Below, piece by piece: positions 15,981-25,544 of a stretch of DNA of 41,088 nt. Position numbers and translations under genes: made by a program. The notes below the pieces were generated by a model, which searched no databases, was not told where the DNA came from, and saw nothing but the letters and a program-made list of their open reading frames with translations. The DNA comes from a bacterium (GTDB lineage Bacteria > Electryoneota > AABM5-125-24 > Hatepunaeales > Hatepunaeaceae): contig JABMRV010000004.1 in assembly GCA_013202285.1 (NCBI GenBank), positions 1 to 41,088 of the forward strand, in the 5' to 3' direction. Every line of letters begins with the position of its first letter. The first letter of the stretch is position 1.

Positions 15981-17666
15981 TTGGATATGCGTTTAAAGCT
16001 ATTTCTATGGGGGGATGTTACAGTTTTTCTTGTTGTTTGCTCTTTGGCATTCGGACAGTTTAGTAATACCGATTTAGAAGATCCGCTGGGGAGTTATCAG
16101 AAGGCTTCCACCCGCCCGAAGACTGAAACGAAGGCGCTTGAGGGCGTGATTGATCCTGCCGCCTATCTGCTCGGACCTGGCGACAAGCTCGAATTCGGAG
16201 TCTGGGGGAGTATTGAGTTAACATTCGAGCTTTATATCTCACCTGATGGCACTGTTTCCATTCCCGGTATCGGTAGGATATATGTGGCTGACATCTCGGT
16301 TGCTGATGCGGAAAAACTTATCATTAGAGAGTCACCGAAGAGGTATTACGGCTCCAAAATCAGTTTGAAGCTTCTTGAAATTCGTTCTATGAAGACATCC
16401 ATAAGTGGCGTGATCGAGATGCCCGGCATGTACGAGTTGACATCGATAGATCGTCTTTCAACTTTGATTTTCTTCGCCGGTGGTTTTCCGGAGCCGGAGG
16501 CGGAAGAGGCTGTATCCGGTTTGCTTCCGGGTGAATCTCCCGAAAAAAGAAAAGCCGCTGTGTCGGAACTGCAACTGCTTGATGATGTTGAGAAAGGTCC
16601 GTCGATGAGGAGGATCCAGATCACACGGAAATCGGGTGAAATCCTCAATGTTGATTATCTACGTTATTGCAATACCGGCGACCTGAAATATAATCCGATC
16701 CTCCGAGATGGTGACCAGATTCATATTCCGCTGAAGGAGATGGATGTCGGCGTCCTGCATATATTCGGCGCTGTAAAAACTCCCGGAGAGTATGAATATC
16801 TTGAAATGGATAAATTTCGTGACATCGTTGAGATTGCCGGTGGTTTTCGCGCTAATGCCCTGCTTTCGGATGTGTTGATTGTCAGATACGATGGAGACGG
16901 AACTTCTGAGATAAGGTTTGACCTGACAGGTAATAATGAACAAAATCCGTTCCTGAAAGAGGGCGACAGGATCTTCGTCAGGGAGATAGCCGATTATCAC
17001 GAAAAGTATTATATTGAAATAAAGGGTGAGGTTAAATATCCGGGGGTATATCCCATTGAAGATAATCTCACCACGCTCACTGAAATAATCGAAGCCTGCG
17101 GTGGTTTCAACGAAACAGCAGATATATCGAAGGCAAGCGTGGCTCGCAAGCGATTGGCTGAGATTGAAGACCCGGAGTACAAGCGACTCCTTAATATACC
17201 CAGATCGGAGATGTCCGATATGGAGTACGAGTACTTCAAACTCAAATCGCGCGAGGAATATCCGAATGTTATCGTCGATTTTGAAGAGCTATTCAATGAG
17301 AACGACCGATTACAGGATATCGTTTTAAGAGACCGTGATGTCATCGAAGTTCCAACCCTGAGCCAAACAGTGAATATTGCCGGTATGGTCAGGGATCCCG
17401 GGCTTGTTAAATTCAAACCAAGCGAGAATTACAGCTATTATATCGAAAACGCAGGCGGTTTAACCTGGAGAGCCGATAGAAGCAGAATGCAGTTGATAAA
17501 AGCATCCGGCGTCCGGGTCGAACTGAAGAAACGTACCGAGATTGAGATCGGCGATACGATCTTCATCCCGGAGAAAAAAGAGATCAATTGGTGGGAGTAC
17601 ACCAAAGACGTACTCCTTGTAGTTTCACAAATAGCCACAATAATAGTGGTAATTCGTACGCTATAG
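15981..17666 (+). CDS. Wza-like SLBB-repeat outer-membrane/export protein
   Basis: The 561-residue protein has a signal peptide (about residues 1-26), a polysaccharide-export (Wza/BexD-type) domain beginning YLLGPGDKLEFGVWG near residue 64, and about four SLBB beta-grasp units, each recognisable by a G-x-V-x-x-P-G-x-Y pattern and an AGGF-like end. A hydrophobic helix closes the protein (about 540-559). Relatives move capsule or exopolysaccharide across the outer membrane, but no Wzc or Wzx/Wzy partner is in the window. It lies 33 bases after pilQ and ahead of a surface-type lipoprotein, so a structural role in the pilus machine is a reasonable inference. The start is TTG 15981 (GAGG at 15972-15975); ATG 15987 is an alternative. 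Confidence 0.82.
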   Translation: MDMRLKLFLWGDVTVFLVVCSLAFGQFSNTDLEDPLGSYQKASTRPKTETKALEGVIDPAAYLLGPGDKLEFGVWGSIELTFELYISPDGTVSIPGIGRIYVADISVADAEKLIIRESPKRYYGSKISLKLLEIRSMKTSISGVIEMPGMYELTSIDRLSTLIFFAGGFPEPEAEEAVSGLLPGESPEKRKAAVSELQLLDDVEKGPSMRRIQITRKSGEILNVDYLRYCNTGDLKYNPILRDGDQIHIPLKEMDVGVLHIFGAVKTPGEYEYLEMDKFRDIVEIAGGFRANALLSDVLIVRYDGDGTSEIRFDLTGNNEQNPFLKEGDRIFVREIADYHEKYYIEIKGEVKYPGVYPIEDNLTTLTEIIEACGGFNETADISKASVARKRLAEIEDPEYKRLLNIPRSEMSDMEYEYFKLKSREEYPNVIVDFEELFNENDRLQDIVLRDRDVIEVPTLSQTVNIAGMVRDPGLVKFKPSENYSYYIENAGGLTWRADRSRMQLIKASGVRVELKKRTEIEIGDTIFIPEKKEINWWEYTKDVLLVVSQIATIIVVIRTL

Positions 17667-17776
17667 TGGTAACTAAAACGTTAAGGTAATGCACCATATG
17701 CGAATCCGCCCGGAGTGGTGGATAAAGGTTAAGCTGTGGTGATTTGAAAGGATGAGAATTTATGGAGGGTAAGGTA

Positions 17777-20700
17777 ATGCAAAAGCTACTTGTAATTGTT
17801 ACAGTGTTTTTAGCGGCAATGACCGTTGGATTATTCTTGGGTTGCGATGACAGCCCGTCTAATCCCGGTGTAGTGCTGCAAGATGATCCTGCATCCATTG
17901 AGTTGCGCCTATCGGCTAACAGGATAATCGGGAGTATCGGTGAAGAGAGGACAATAATAATCACCGCGATCGCTCGTAATTCCGACCAGGTTGCACTGTC
18001 GAATGTGGATATCAGGTTCGCGATTGAGAACCAGGGAATGGGAACGATCACGGCGGGCAGCGACACTGCCGGTGCTGGCTCCAGCACCCATAAGATTGTT
18101 ACTTATACGGTGGTGTTGCAGGAGAGCGCTGATGTCACAATCATTGCCACGGCAGGTAACGTTAGAAACCAGGTTACCATCGAGGTTCTGATAGATGATG
18201 ACATTGTCGCCGAGATAAGGGTTGTCGCGGTGGAGATATTGACAGTCCCACCCAATGAATCAGTTTCAACGCCTATCAGAGCTACTGCCATCGATAGCTT
18301 TGGAATTGGTATCTCCGGTATCGAAGTCCGCTTCTGGACGGATCCGTCAGACGAAGGATATATCGATGGTGAAATCGGTGTGACCGATACCAAAGGAGAA
18401 GTGACAAAGACCTTCACCACCCTGGTCAGCGAGGGTTCATGTAATGTCTTTGCCAGAGTCGGTTCGCATATTGACTCGACGACGATTTCAATCATGCCCC
18501 GCGCACAACCGGCAAAAATCATTCTCTTCACTTCGACTCCGCACATTACGGTTATTCCCAACGAGAATGCAGAAATCCAGATTCGTGCGGATGTAACGGA
18601 TGCAGTTGGAACAGGCGTACCGAGGGCTACCGTTAACTTTGAGGTGCTACCGGTGTCCGGAGAAGATATTTTCGGATCGATGACACCCAGCGATACGACA
18701 GATAACAACGGTAGAATCTTGTCCACGTTCAGCACACTCGGCGGTTCCGGTAAGTTGTATATCAAGGCAACGGTACTTCCGAGCGGCGACATAGGTATTT
18801 CGATGCCCGAGGGAGATGAACCTGAAGCCAAACTCGGATTCGGTAAGAATAGTAAGGGTAAATCTATCTCCAGTACTGATGACGAGGAGATATCCGACCA
18901 GATAGAGATCGAGGTCGAGATGCTCACAAGTGGGATCGGGAACATCACTCTCAGGGTTAATCCACCCTTCCTGAATCTTGCACCGGATTCAACGGGAATA
19001 GCAAAAGTAACTGCCTCAATCACCGATATGAATAGAAATGCTATTCCCAACATGATTGTCGATTTCGATTGTCAGGATGGAGAGATCTCGAAGCCTACCC
19101 CGACGGACAGCTCCGGTGAAGCCACTGCTGAGTACCGGATTTGCCCACAGGCACATTTCGATGAGGGTGTCTCAGAGATCGATGATCCGATTACAGCTAC
19201 CATCAGAAACACCGCCTTCACCAACGAAGTGATAATTACCGTCCGGAAGTCTGCTGAAGACTTCGGTAATCTCGAGCTGATTTCGGACAAGGATTCAATT
19301 TATGCTGATAACGGATTGACGAAAGCCAAACTTTGGGCAACCGTCAAGGATGCCAATAATGTGCATCTACCGTACCTTGATATCGAGTTCAGGTCGAATT
19401 ATGGAATTGTCAGCCCCACTAATCCTCCCCATGATTCAATGGGTGTAGCCACAGCTTATTTCATCGGTCGACTTCCTTCAATCAACCCGGAAACAGGAGT
19501 TCACGAGCCTGCTATTGTCGAAGCCGTGTACGCACAAATGTCCATCTCTGACTCCTGGGATATCTGGATCAATCCGCGTCAAAAAGTGCAGACCATCACT
19601 CTCACTGTGATGCCTACGACCCTGTCAGCCGGCAGCGGTGATTCGGCTTGGGTCCGGGCAATCTGCCAATTGGAGGATGGTCGTTCGGCGCCTGCCGGTA
19701 CTGAAGTCCACTTCGAGGTTGACAACGGATCCTTCTCCGAACCGATTGTACCTATCACTGGTGTCTATGGCATGGCATCAACCTGGTATATCGCCGGTCA
19801 GACGGTCGGGATTGCTCATATACGCGCTTTCGTTATCAACAGCATTGACGACATTAAATACAGTCTAGTTCATGAGGTTACGCTGAGAGCCGGTCCACCA
19901 TTTAGTGTGGGTGTCACTGCCTATCCGGAAGTACTGAGAGCAAATGATCCGACTTCATTCTCAACGGTTACCGCCACTGTCAGGGATTCTGTCGGAAACC
20001 CGATTGATCGACCGGTTCTGGTTTCATTCGTAGCCACACTCGGCGCCCTTAACAGGCTGGCTGCCTCTACCGGAGACTCCGGAACGGCGATTGTTCTACT
20101 GTACCCCGGCGTCAGTGCGGGAGTAGCTGAAATTACCGCCAGTGTAAACACTCCTGCAGGCGGGATAGAGGGTCAGACTACGGTGAGTATCACATCATCC
20201 GGTCCTAACACGATACAGCTGAATGCCGATACATCGGCAATAAGCCCGCAAGGTACCGGCGGTCTGACGTCAACAACTCTGTTTGCCACGCTGTTGGATG
20301 CTAACGGTAATCTGGTTGAAAGTCCATACTGGGTTCACTTCGATCTGCTGAATGAGGATCAATATTCACCAATCGATAGATGCAACATCAACCAGCACGG
20401 ATTGTCAGATTCAGCGCAAACTTCCGGCGGTATTGCAAGAGTCACATTGAATTCAGGAACCGTGTCGGGACCGAAGCTTGTACGTGCCTACACCTGGCGT
20501 GATCCGGGAGAGCGAATAGATACGGTGAGTGTTACTCTTTCGAGAGTACAGGTCATCTCCGGTCCACCTGATGCGGTCGATATCGATGTGAACAACGAAG
20601 GAGAGGATGCGGGTGGCGCCACCTGGGCGATAGAAGTATCCGCCCGTGTTTCCGATATTCACAAGAACCCGGTCGAAGAAGGGATTCCGGTGCAGTTCTC

Positions 20701-21334
20701 CTGCGAACCTGACATTGCAATGATCGGGGAATCTCGGACTGGTAACGAGAGCCGGAGCGGTGAAACCGAGAAAGGTGTAGCGTTTGCCGTGATGACGTAC
20801 AATAGTGATGACACCTACGGTGAGGTGACGATTTATGCCGTCATCGAAACCGAAGGCGCTACCATCGAGGGTGAATGCGAACGTGTTCTGCCATTGCAGG
20901 AACCGGTTCTGCTACTGCACGTCACTCCGCATCACTGGATGATCGATTATTTCCCGGATGCCAATATCATGTGTATGGCAGAATTAGAGGACGGACATCA
21001 AGTACTGATCAACAATGCACCGATCCTGTTCGCTTCGAACCGCGCTTATTTCTTCTGGTACAATTATGTTCGGCGTGACTACATCGCTTATGATATGTTA
21101 GCACGTCCACCTGAACCGGTTATCAAGTACACCGGCTGGCATATCGACTGGGGTCAGGATTACGTAGAACACCGTGAGGCTCCAGGTCAGGCGACTGTTT
21201 ACTTGCAGGGTGAGGAGTACGACTTCTTCCTCGAGGGCATGACTTTGGAGATAAATGTTAACATCGAAGCAGAGGTCGTAGGCCACGAAGATGGTATAGC
21301 TGACCCTGTGGTTATTGTCATAACCAGACATTAG
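17777..21334 (+). CDS. Giant lipoprotein with about nine Ig-like (Big_1/invasin-type) repeats
   Basis: The 1185-residue protein begins with a signal peptide ending in LFLGC, a plausible although imperfect lipobox, followed by Asp-Asp. By eye there are nine Ig-like units of about 95-115 residues, each with an A-x-V-x-D-x-x-G-N-P core and a T-x-x-x-G-x-A turn as in the invasin/intimin Big_1 family. Example units span about 19902-20190 and 20211-20555. The last ~145 residues differ: they are rich in Tyr, Trp and His and may be a binding or cap domain. ATG 17777 is preferred over ATG 17762 because GGAGGGT (17764-17770) fits the later start. The Asp after the Cys would be an inner-membrane retention signal in E. 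coli, but that rule may not hold here. Its position in a pilus locus is unusual. Confidence 0.82.
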   Translation: MQKLLVIVTVFLAAMTVGLFLGCDDSPSNPGVVLQDDPASIELRLSANRIIGSIGEERTIIITAIARNSDQVALSNVDIRFAIENQGMGTITAGSDTAGAGSSTHKIVTYTVVLQESADVTIIATAGNVRNQVTIEVLIDDDIVAEIRVVAVEILTVPPNESVSTPIRATAIDSFGIGISGIEVRFWTDPSDEGYIDGEIGVTDTKGEVTKTFTTLVSEGSCNVFARVGSHIDSTTISIMPRAQPAKIILFTSTPHITVIPNENAEIQIRADVTDAVGTGVPRATVNFEVLPVSGEDIFGSMTPSDTTDNNGRILSTFSTLGGSGKLYIKATVLPSGDIGISMPEGDEPEAKLGFGKNSKGKSISSTDDEEISDQIEIEVEMLTSGIGNITLRVNPPFLNLAPDSTGIAKVTASITDMNRNAIPNMIVDFDCQDGEISKPTPTDSSGEATAEYRICPQAHFDEGVSEIDDPITATIRNTAFTNEVIITVRKSAEDFGNLELISDKDSIYADNGLTKAKLWATVKDANNVHLPYLDIEFRSNYGIVSPTNPPHDSMGVATAYFIGRLPSINPETGVHEPAIVEAVYAQMSISDSWDIWINPRQKVQTITLTVMPTTLSAGSGDSAWVRAICQLEDGRSAPAGTEVHFEVDNGSFSEPIVPITGVYGMASTWYIAGQTVGIAHIRAFVINSIDDIKYSLVHEVTLRAGPPFSVGVTAYPEVLRANDPTSFSTVTATVRDSVGNPIDRPVLVSFVATLGALNRLAASTGDSGTAIVLLYPGVSAGVAEITASVNTPAGGIEGQTTVSITSSGPNTIQLNADTSAISPQGTGGLTSTTLFATLLDANGNLVESPYWVHFDLLNEDQYSPIDRCNINQHGLSDSAQTSGGIARVTLNSGTVSGPKLVRAYTWRDPGERIDTVSVTLSRVQVISGPPDAVDIDVNNEGEDAGGATWAIEVSARVSDIHKNPVEEGIPVQFSCEPDIAMIGESRTGNESRSGETEKGVAFAVMTYNSDDTYGEVTIYAVIETEGATIEGECERVLPLQEPVLLLHVTPHHWMIDYFPDANIMCMAELEDGHQVLINNAPILFASNRAYFFWYNYVRRDYIAYDMLARPPEPVIKYTGWHIDWGQDYVEHREAPGQATVYLQGEEYDFFLEGMTLEINVNIEAEVVGHEDGIADPVVIVITRH

Positions 21335-21356
21335 TCAACATTAATGTCTCAGATTT

Positions 21357-21394
21357 TCAGGGGCGCTGACAGGTAGAACAAGTGGCGCCCCTGA
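21357..21394 (+). terminator. Candidate intrinsic terminator inside the pilus locus
   Basis: TCAGGGGCGC (21357-21366) pairs perfectly with GCGCCCCTGA (21385-21394) around an 18-base loop and is followed by TTTCTCT. It lies 23 bases after the Ig lipoprotein stop and about 100 bases before pilB. The T-run is interrupted, so termination may be partial. Confidence 0.6.
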
Positions 21395-21498
21395 TTTCTC
21401 TACCTTAATTATAATTTTCCAAGCCGTAAACTTGACATGTTCTATCGGTCTATGCACGGCTAAATCAATCGGCTAACGCCGTAGAACAAGCATATTAA

Positions 21499-23241
21499 AT
21501 GGAAGAATTAAAAAACATACCCCCTTTCGCCAAGTTAGGTGACATTCTCGTTGCAGCGGGAATGATTACTGAAGACCAGCGTAACAAGACGCTCGCCGAA
21601 CAGAAGTTCAGCAGCGATAAGATCGGCGATCTGTTTATCAAACTCGGTTACGCTGTTGAAGAGCAGGTATTCTCTGGTCTTGCTCACCAGATGAGCATGG
21701 ATTTTATCGACAATGACAAGCTGCTTGAAGCGCCTGAGGTTGTTGTCGCTCTGATACCGGAAGCGTTCGCGCGTGAGAATACGCTTATCGCTCACCAGGT
21801 GGAGAATGGGACGCTGCTTGTGGCTATGATAGATCCCGATGATATTATAGCCATCGACAATCTGCAGAAATTGACCGATCAAAAAGTGATTCCCGCTCTG
21901 GGAACACCGACCGGAATCAACAAGGCAATTGAGCAGCTTTACGTTCGTATCCGCAAGGACAGCGAAGTCAAGGATGTTATCGAAGACCTTCAGATCCTTG
22001 TAGAGTCGGAAGACGAAGAAGATGGCATGGTCGATATGACTAAAACGGAAACCGAAATCGACGATGCCCCGGTAGTTAAGCTCGTTAATCTTATCATAGC
22101 CGATGCGTTGAAGGAGCGTGCCACCGATATCCACATTGAATACCAGGATAAATATGTTGTAGTCCGGTACAGAATCGACGGTGTTCTGATGGAGGTGATG
22201 ACGCCGCCTCATTCGTCGCATGCAGGCATTATTTCCCGCATCAAGATCATTTCACGACTGAATATTGCTGAGAAAAGACTTCCGCAGGATGGTCGTTTCG
22301 GAATCAAAACCACCGACAGGGAGGTGGACGTGCGCGTTTCGATACTGCCGACTATCAACGGTGAGAAGATCGTGCTGCGTCTGCTGGACAAATCAACCTT
22401 CTCACGGTCGCTGGTTCAGCTCGGTTTTGAAATCGACATGCTCAAGATATTCAAGCGCACAATCATACAGCCTTACGGTATGATTGTGGTTTCCGGTCCA
22501 ACAGGATCCGGTAAATCAACCACGCTATATGCGTCGATTAGCGACATCAAGTCATCTGAAGATAACATTACCACGGTCGAAGACCCGGTGGAGTACCATT
22601 CCGATGGAATCAATCAGGTTCAAGTCAAACCCAAGATCGGACTCACGTTTTCACTGGCTCTCCGCCATATTCTACGCCAGGACCCCGACAAGCTGTTGAT
22701 AGGTGAGATTCGCGATGGAGAAACCGCTGATATTGCCATCAAGTTCTCACTCACCGGTCATATAGTCTTTACGACCTTGCATGCAAACGACGCACCATCG
22801 ACAATAACGCGTTTCATCGACATCGGTGTCCCGCCATTCCTGGTTGGAAGCTGTCTGCTTTTGGTGATGGCACAGCGTCTGGTTCGGAAGATCTGCCCCA
22901 AATGCAGGATTGAGTACGAACCGGACGAATATGAGATGGCAGCGCTGAATCTGTCTGACAATGAGAAAGAGCGTTATAAGGACATAAAGTATTATCGCGG
23001 TAAGGGGTGTATTCACTGCCGCAGCACGGGTTATTTCGACCGTACCGGCATTTTCGAGTTGCTGGAGATCAAGGGTTCTATCCGCCGCATGATCTTCGAT
23101 AACGCCAACCAGGAGGAGATCCGGGATGAGGCATCGAGACTTGGCATGGTCTCCCTGCGTGAAGCGGCATTACGTAAAATCGCCGCGGGGGTAACGACTC
23201 TTCGAGAAGTTCTCCGTGTGACAGTTCAGGAATACGAATAG
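21499..23241 (+). CDS. pilB: Pilus extension ATPase PilB (GspE family)
   Basis: PilB is the cytoplasmic hexameric ATPase that drives pilin polymerisation through PilC. The 580 residues match the family. An N-terminal MshEN-type domain (about residues 10-150) carries the LGDILVAAGMI and LGDLFIKLG-like motifs that bind c-di-GMP in some members; here the second reads IGDLFIKLGY. The N2 domain contains ATDIHIEY, Walker A is GPTGSGKS (333-340), Walker B is KLLIGEIRDGETA and the His box is TGHIVFTTLHANDA. A zinc-binding set C466/C469 and C504/C507 is complete. The start is ATG 21499 without a clear ribosome site. A terminator-like hairpin upstream suggests partly separate expression from pilQ. Confidence 0.95.
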   Translation: MEELKNIPPFAKLGDILVAAGMITEDQRNKTLAEQKFSSDKIGDLFIKLGYAVEEQVFSGLAHQMSMDFIDNDKLLEAPEVVVALIPEAFARENTLIAHQVENGTLLVAMIDPDDIIAIDNLQKLTDQKVIPALGTPTGINKAIEQLYVRIRKDSEVKDVIEDLQILVESEDEEDGMVDMTKTETEIDDAPVVKLVNLIIADALKERATDIHIEYQDKYVVVRYRIDGVLMEVMTPPHSSHAGIISRIKIISRLNIAEKRLPQDGRFGIKTTDREVDVRVSILPTINGEKIVLRLLDKSTFSRSLVQLGFEIDMLKIFKRTIIQPYGMIVVSGPTGSGKSTTLYASISDIKSSEDNITTVEDPVEYHSDGINQVQVKPKIGLTFSLALRHILRQDPDKLLIGEIRDGETADIAIKFSLTGHIVFTTLHANDAPSTITRFIDIGVPPFLVGSCLLLVMAQRLVRKICPKCRIEYEPDEYEMAALNLSDNEKERYKDIKYYRGKGCIHCRSTGYFDRTGIFELLEIKGSIRRMIFDNANQEEIRDEASRLGMVSLREAALRKIAAGVTTLREVLRVTVQEYE

Positions 23242-23243
23242 GT

Positions 23244-23257
23244 TTTACTCGAGTAAA
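23244..23257. repeat. 14-base perfect palindrome between pilB and pilC
   Basis: TTTACTCGAGTAAA is its own reverse complement and fills half of the 27-base pilB-pilC spacer. It may be a coincidence or a small operator; nothing else supports a role. Confidence 0.4.
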
Positions 23258-23268
23258 CGAGGGAGCAA

Positions 23269-24522
23269 ATGGCGCAATTCCAGTATGTGGTAACTGATAA
23301 GAAGGGCATCAGGCGAGAGGACAGGTTAAGAGCTTCCAATCTTGACACTGCGATGCAGACCCTCGCAAAGAAGGGATACAAGGTTGTCTCACTGCGTGAG
23401 GTTAAAGTTGCTGTCGATGCATCTGCTCTTCCTCCGATTTATGAGCAGATACAGGTACGGCTTGCCAGAATTAAGGATTATATATCACTTAATACCTTAG
23501 TTTTCTTCACCCGTCAGTTATCAACGATGTTCTCCGCAGGTCTGACTATCGAGAAGTCTATAGCCAACCTGATGGTGGAAGAGAAGAACCATCGTTTTCG
23601 TAAGATCCTTGCAAAATGCGGAAACGACCTGAAGAAGGGGATGAGTCTCTCAGAGGCGATGTCTATGAGTCCCGGTGTCTTCGATGGATTATATACAGCG
23701 CTGGTTCATGCGGGTGAGGTCTCCGGTTCGTTGCACGTTATCCTCGAGGAACTCTCGGATTATCTCGAAACGATGGCGGATACCAGGCGGAAGGTAATTT
23801 CGGCGCTCACTTATCCCGCAATCGTGATGTTTTTCATGGTCCTCATTGTCTCCGGTCTTCTGATATTTGTTGTACCGCAGTTTGCCGAGATTTACGCAAA
23901 ATTCGGCGCAAGACTGCCTGGACCGACTCGAGCGCTCGTCACACTTTCGCAGCTACTCAGTAGGAATGTTATTCCTTTCACGGTCTTGATTATTGTAGCA
24001 ATAGTCCTCGGTTGGCTGGGATCGATGACGGAGAAGGGAAGCAGAATATGGGCTCAGATCGCACTTCACTTCCCGGTTTTCGGCTTGCTGGTGAAGAATT
24101 CGATAATGAACAAGTTCGCCAAGACCTTTGGTATTCTCCTTAGCAGCGGTGTTCCGGTCATCGAATCACTCGGACATGTTCAGAGGGTTGTTGGAAACAG
24201 GGTGCTGGTGGAGGCGATTGACAAAGCCAAATCAATGATTAAAGACGGGTTCTCGATATCTGTAGCATTGAAGAAAACAGATGTGTTCCCGGCAACCCTG
24301 ATACAGCTCATAGCAACCGGTGAGGAAACCGGTGAGATGGACAGGCTTCTGGACAAAGCGGCATATTTCTATGCCAAGCAGGTCGATGCAACTGTCGAAA
24401 GACTCACATCGATGATTGAGCCAATAATGATCGTAACACTTGGTGCGGTAGTGTGTACTATTATTGTTACGATCTATTTGCCAATATTCAAGTTGGGTTT
24501 CGCATTACAGCGTGGTCTGTAA
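23269..24522 (+). CDS. pilC: Pilus inner-membrane platform protein PilC
   Basis: PilC is the polytopic protein on which PilB and PilT act. The 417 residues are family-typical, with two repeated T2SSF cytoplasmic domains (about residues 75-190 and 280-400) and three membrane segments near 180-205, 230-255 and 390-410. Motifs include FTRQLSTMFSAGLTIEKSI and its repeat near FAKTFGILLSSGVPVIESL, and the HAGEVSGSL/ATGEETGEMDRLLDKAA signature. A GAGGGAG site is directly before ATG 23269. It ends the pilB-pilC transcript, with a strong terminator about 40 bases on. Confidence 0.95.
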   Translation: MAQFQYVVTDKKGIRREDRLRASNLDTAMQTLAKKGYKVVSLREVKVAVDASALPPIYEQIQVRLARIKDYISLNTLVFFTRQLSTMFSAGLTIEKSIANLMVEEKNHRFRKILAKCGNDLKKGMSLSEAMSMSPGVFDGLYTALVHAGEVSGSLHVILEELSDYLETMADTRRKVISALTYPAIVMFFMVLIVSGLLIFVVPQFAEIYAKFGARLPGPTRALVTLSQLLSRNVIPFTVLIIVAIVLGWLGSMTEKGSRIWAQIALHFPVFGLLVKNSIMNKFAKTFGILLSSGVPVIESLGHVQRVVGNRVLVEAIDKAKSMIKDGFSISVALKKTDVFPATLIQLIATGEETGEMDRLLDKAAYFYAKQVDATVERLTSMIEPIMIVTLGAVVCTIIVTIYLPIFKLGFALQRGL

Positions 24523-24558
24523 AGCAGGAACTCAAACAAGTGGATCTGTTTTATCAAG

Positions 24559-24590
24559 AGGCATCCCGATTATTTGGGATGCCTTTTAAT
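24559..24590 (+). terminator. Intrinsic terminator after pilC
   Basis: AGGCATCCC (24559-24567) pairs perfectly with GGGATGCCT (24576-24584) around an eight-base loop, followed by TTTAAT. This is a textbook Rho-independent terminator separating pilC from pilD. Confidence 0.9.
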
Positions 24591-24624
24591 GCTCATACTT
24601 GTTTAATAAAGGTCAACATCATCA

Positions 24625-25476
24625 ATGATTGAAGCCTTCCCCGTCTATCCGGTTGTATTTATCTTTGGAACCGTAATCGGAAGTTTTCTGAATGTTGTTA
24701 TCCACAGGATTCCTCTCGGTGAATCGATAGTACATCCCGGTTCTCACTGTCCGAAATGCAACCGTCAGATAAAAGCCATTGAAAACATCCCGATTATAAG
24801 CTATATCTTCCTCAGGGGAAAATGTGTCGGCTGCGGTTCGAAGATATCTCTGCAGTATCCGCTGGTTGAAGCCGTGATGGGAATTCTTGCCGTGCTCATG
24901 CTTCACAGGTTTGGGATATCATGGGATTTTCTGCTGTACGGCAGCATGATGGCGGTTCTGGTTGCACTGTCTTGTATAGATATTAAAACATTTCGTTTAC
25001 CCAATGGTATAGTCCTGATCGGTGCGGTAATTGCAGTCGTCCTTACAGTTGTGATTACGATTATCGAGTTAACGGCTGACAGGTCAGGTGAACTCTCCCT
25101 TTCCAGTTCAGGCTGGTTTGGCAGTCTGCTCGCAACCCGTTTCCCGGGGATGATACTTGGCGGGTTGACAGGACTGGGATTGCTTGGATTCATGAGTTTG
25201 GTGGGGAAGATGCTCTTTCGTAAAGACACACTCGGCATGGGTGATATTAAGCTCGCGGGCATGATGGGTCTCTATCTTGGACCGTTTCGCACTGCAGGTA
25301 TGTTCATTCTCGGTGCGTTTATCGGTGCGCTGTTCGGGATCACGATGATAGTAATCGGAGGCAGGAAGTGGGGACAGCGGATACCTTTCGGTCCTTACCT
25401 TGCACTTGGCGGTCTGATCTCACTTCTCTGGGGAGAATTACTATGGCAATGGTATATATCGCTCGCAATACATTGA
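24625..25476 (+). CDS. pilD: Prepilin peptidase/methylase PilD
   Basis: PilD cleaves prepilin leaders on the cytoplasmic side of the inner membrane and N-methylates the new end. The 283 residues include the cytoplasmic zinc domain with C42/C45 and C67/C70, preceded by the methylase-type motif GSFLNVVIHRIP. The two catalytic aspartates of this aspartyl protease family are present: D119 in SCIDIKTFRLPN and D207 in GMGDIKLAG. About seven or eight membrane helices are visible. It follows the pilC terminator, so it probably has its own promoter. It would process the prepilins at 6856 and 9123, and perhaps the two atypical ones. Confidence 0.95.
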   Translation: MIEAFPVYPVVFIFGTVIGSFLNVVIHRIPLGESIVHPGSHCPKCNRQIKAIENIPIISYIFLRGKCVGCGSKISLQYPLVEAVMGILAVLMLHRFGISWDFLLYGSMMAVLVALSCIDIKTFRLPNGIVLIGAVIAVVLTVVITIIELTADRSGELSLSSSGWFGSLLATRFPGMILGGLTGLGLLGFMSLVGKMLFRKDTLGMGDIKLAGMMGLYLGPFRTAGMFILGAFIGALFGITMIVIGGRKWGQRIPFGPYLALGGLISLLWGELLWQWYISLAIH

Positions 25477-25481
25477 ATTAC

Positions 25482-25510
25482 TTGACAATTGCCCTTAGAA
25501 TGTATATTAT
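25482..25510 (+). promoter_or_regulatory. Strong sigma70-type promoter
   Basis: TTGACA (25482-25487) and TATTAT (25505-25510) are 17 bases apart, a near-consensus promoter six bases after the pilD stop. It would drive the secreted protein at 25721 with a leader of roughly 200 bases that contains a palindromic repeat. Confidence 0.65.
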
Positions 25511-25544
25511 TAAATGTTAGGGTAATTCTTAGTGCTACTTTGTT

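Noticed and set aside
15981-17666. Polysaccharide export operon
   Set aside because: Only the Wza-like protein is present; no Wzc kinase, flippase, polymerase or sugar transferase cluster surrounds it.
21432-21456. TTGACA as the pilB promoter
   Set aside because: The only -10-like sequence nearby (TATGCA at 21451-21456) is 13 bases away, too close, and nothing suitable sits at 16-18 bases.
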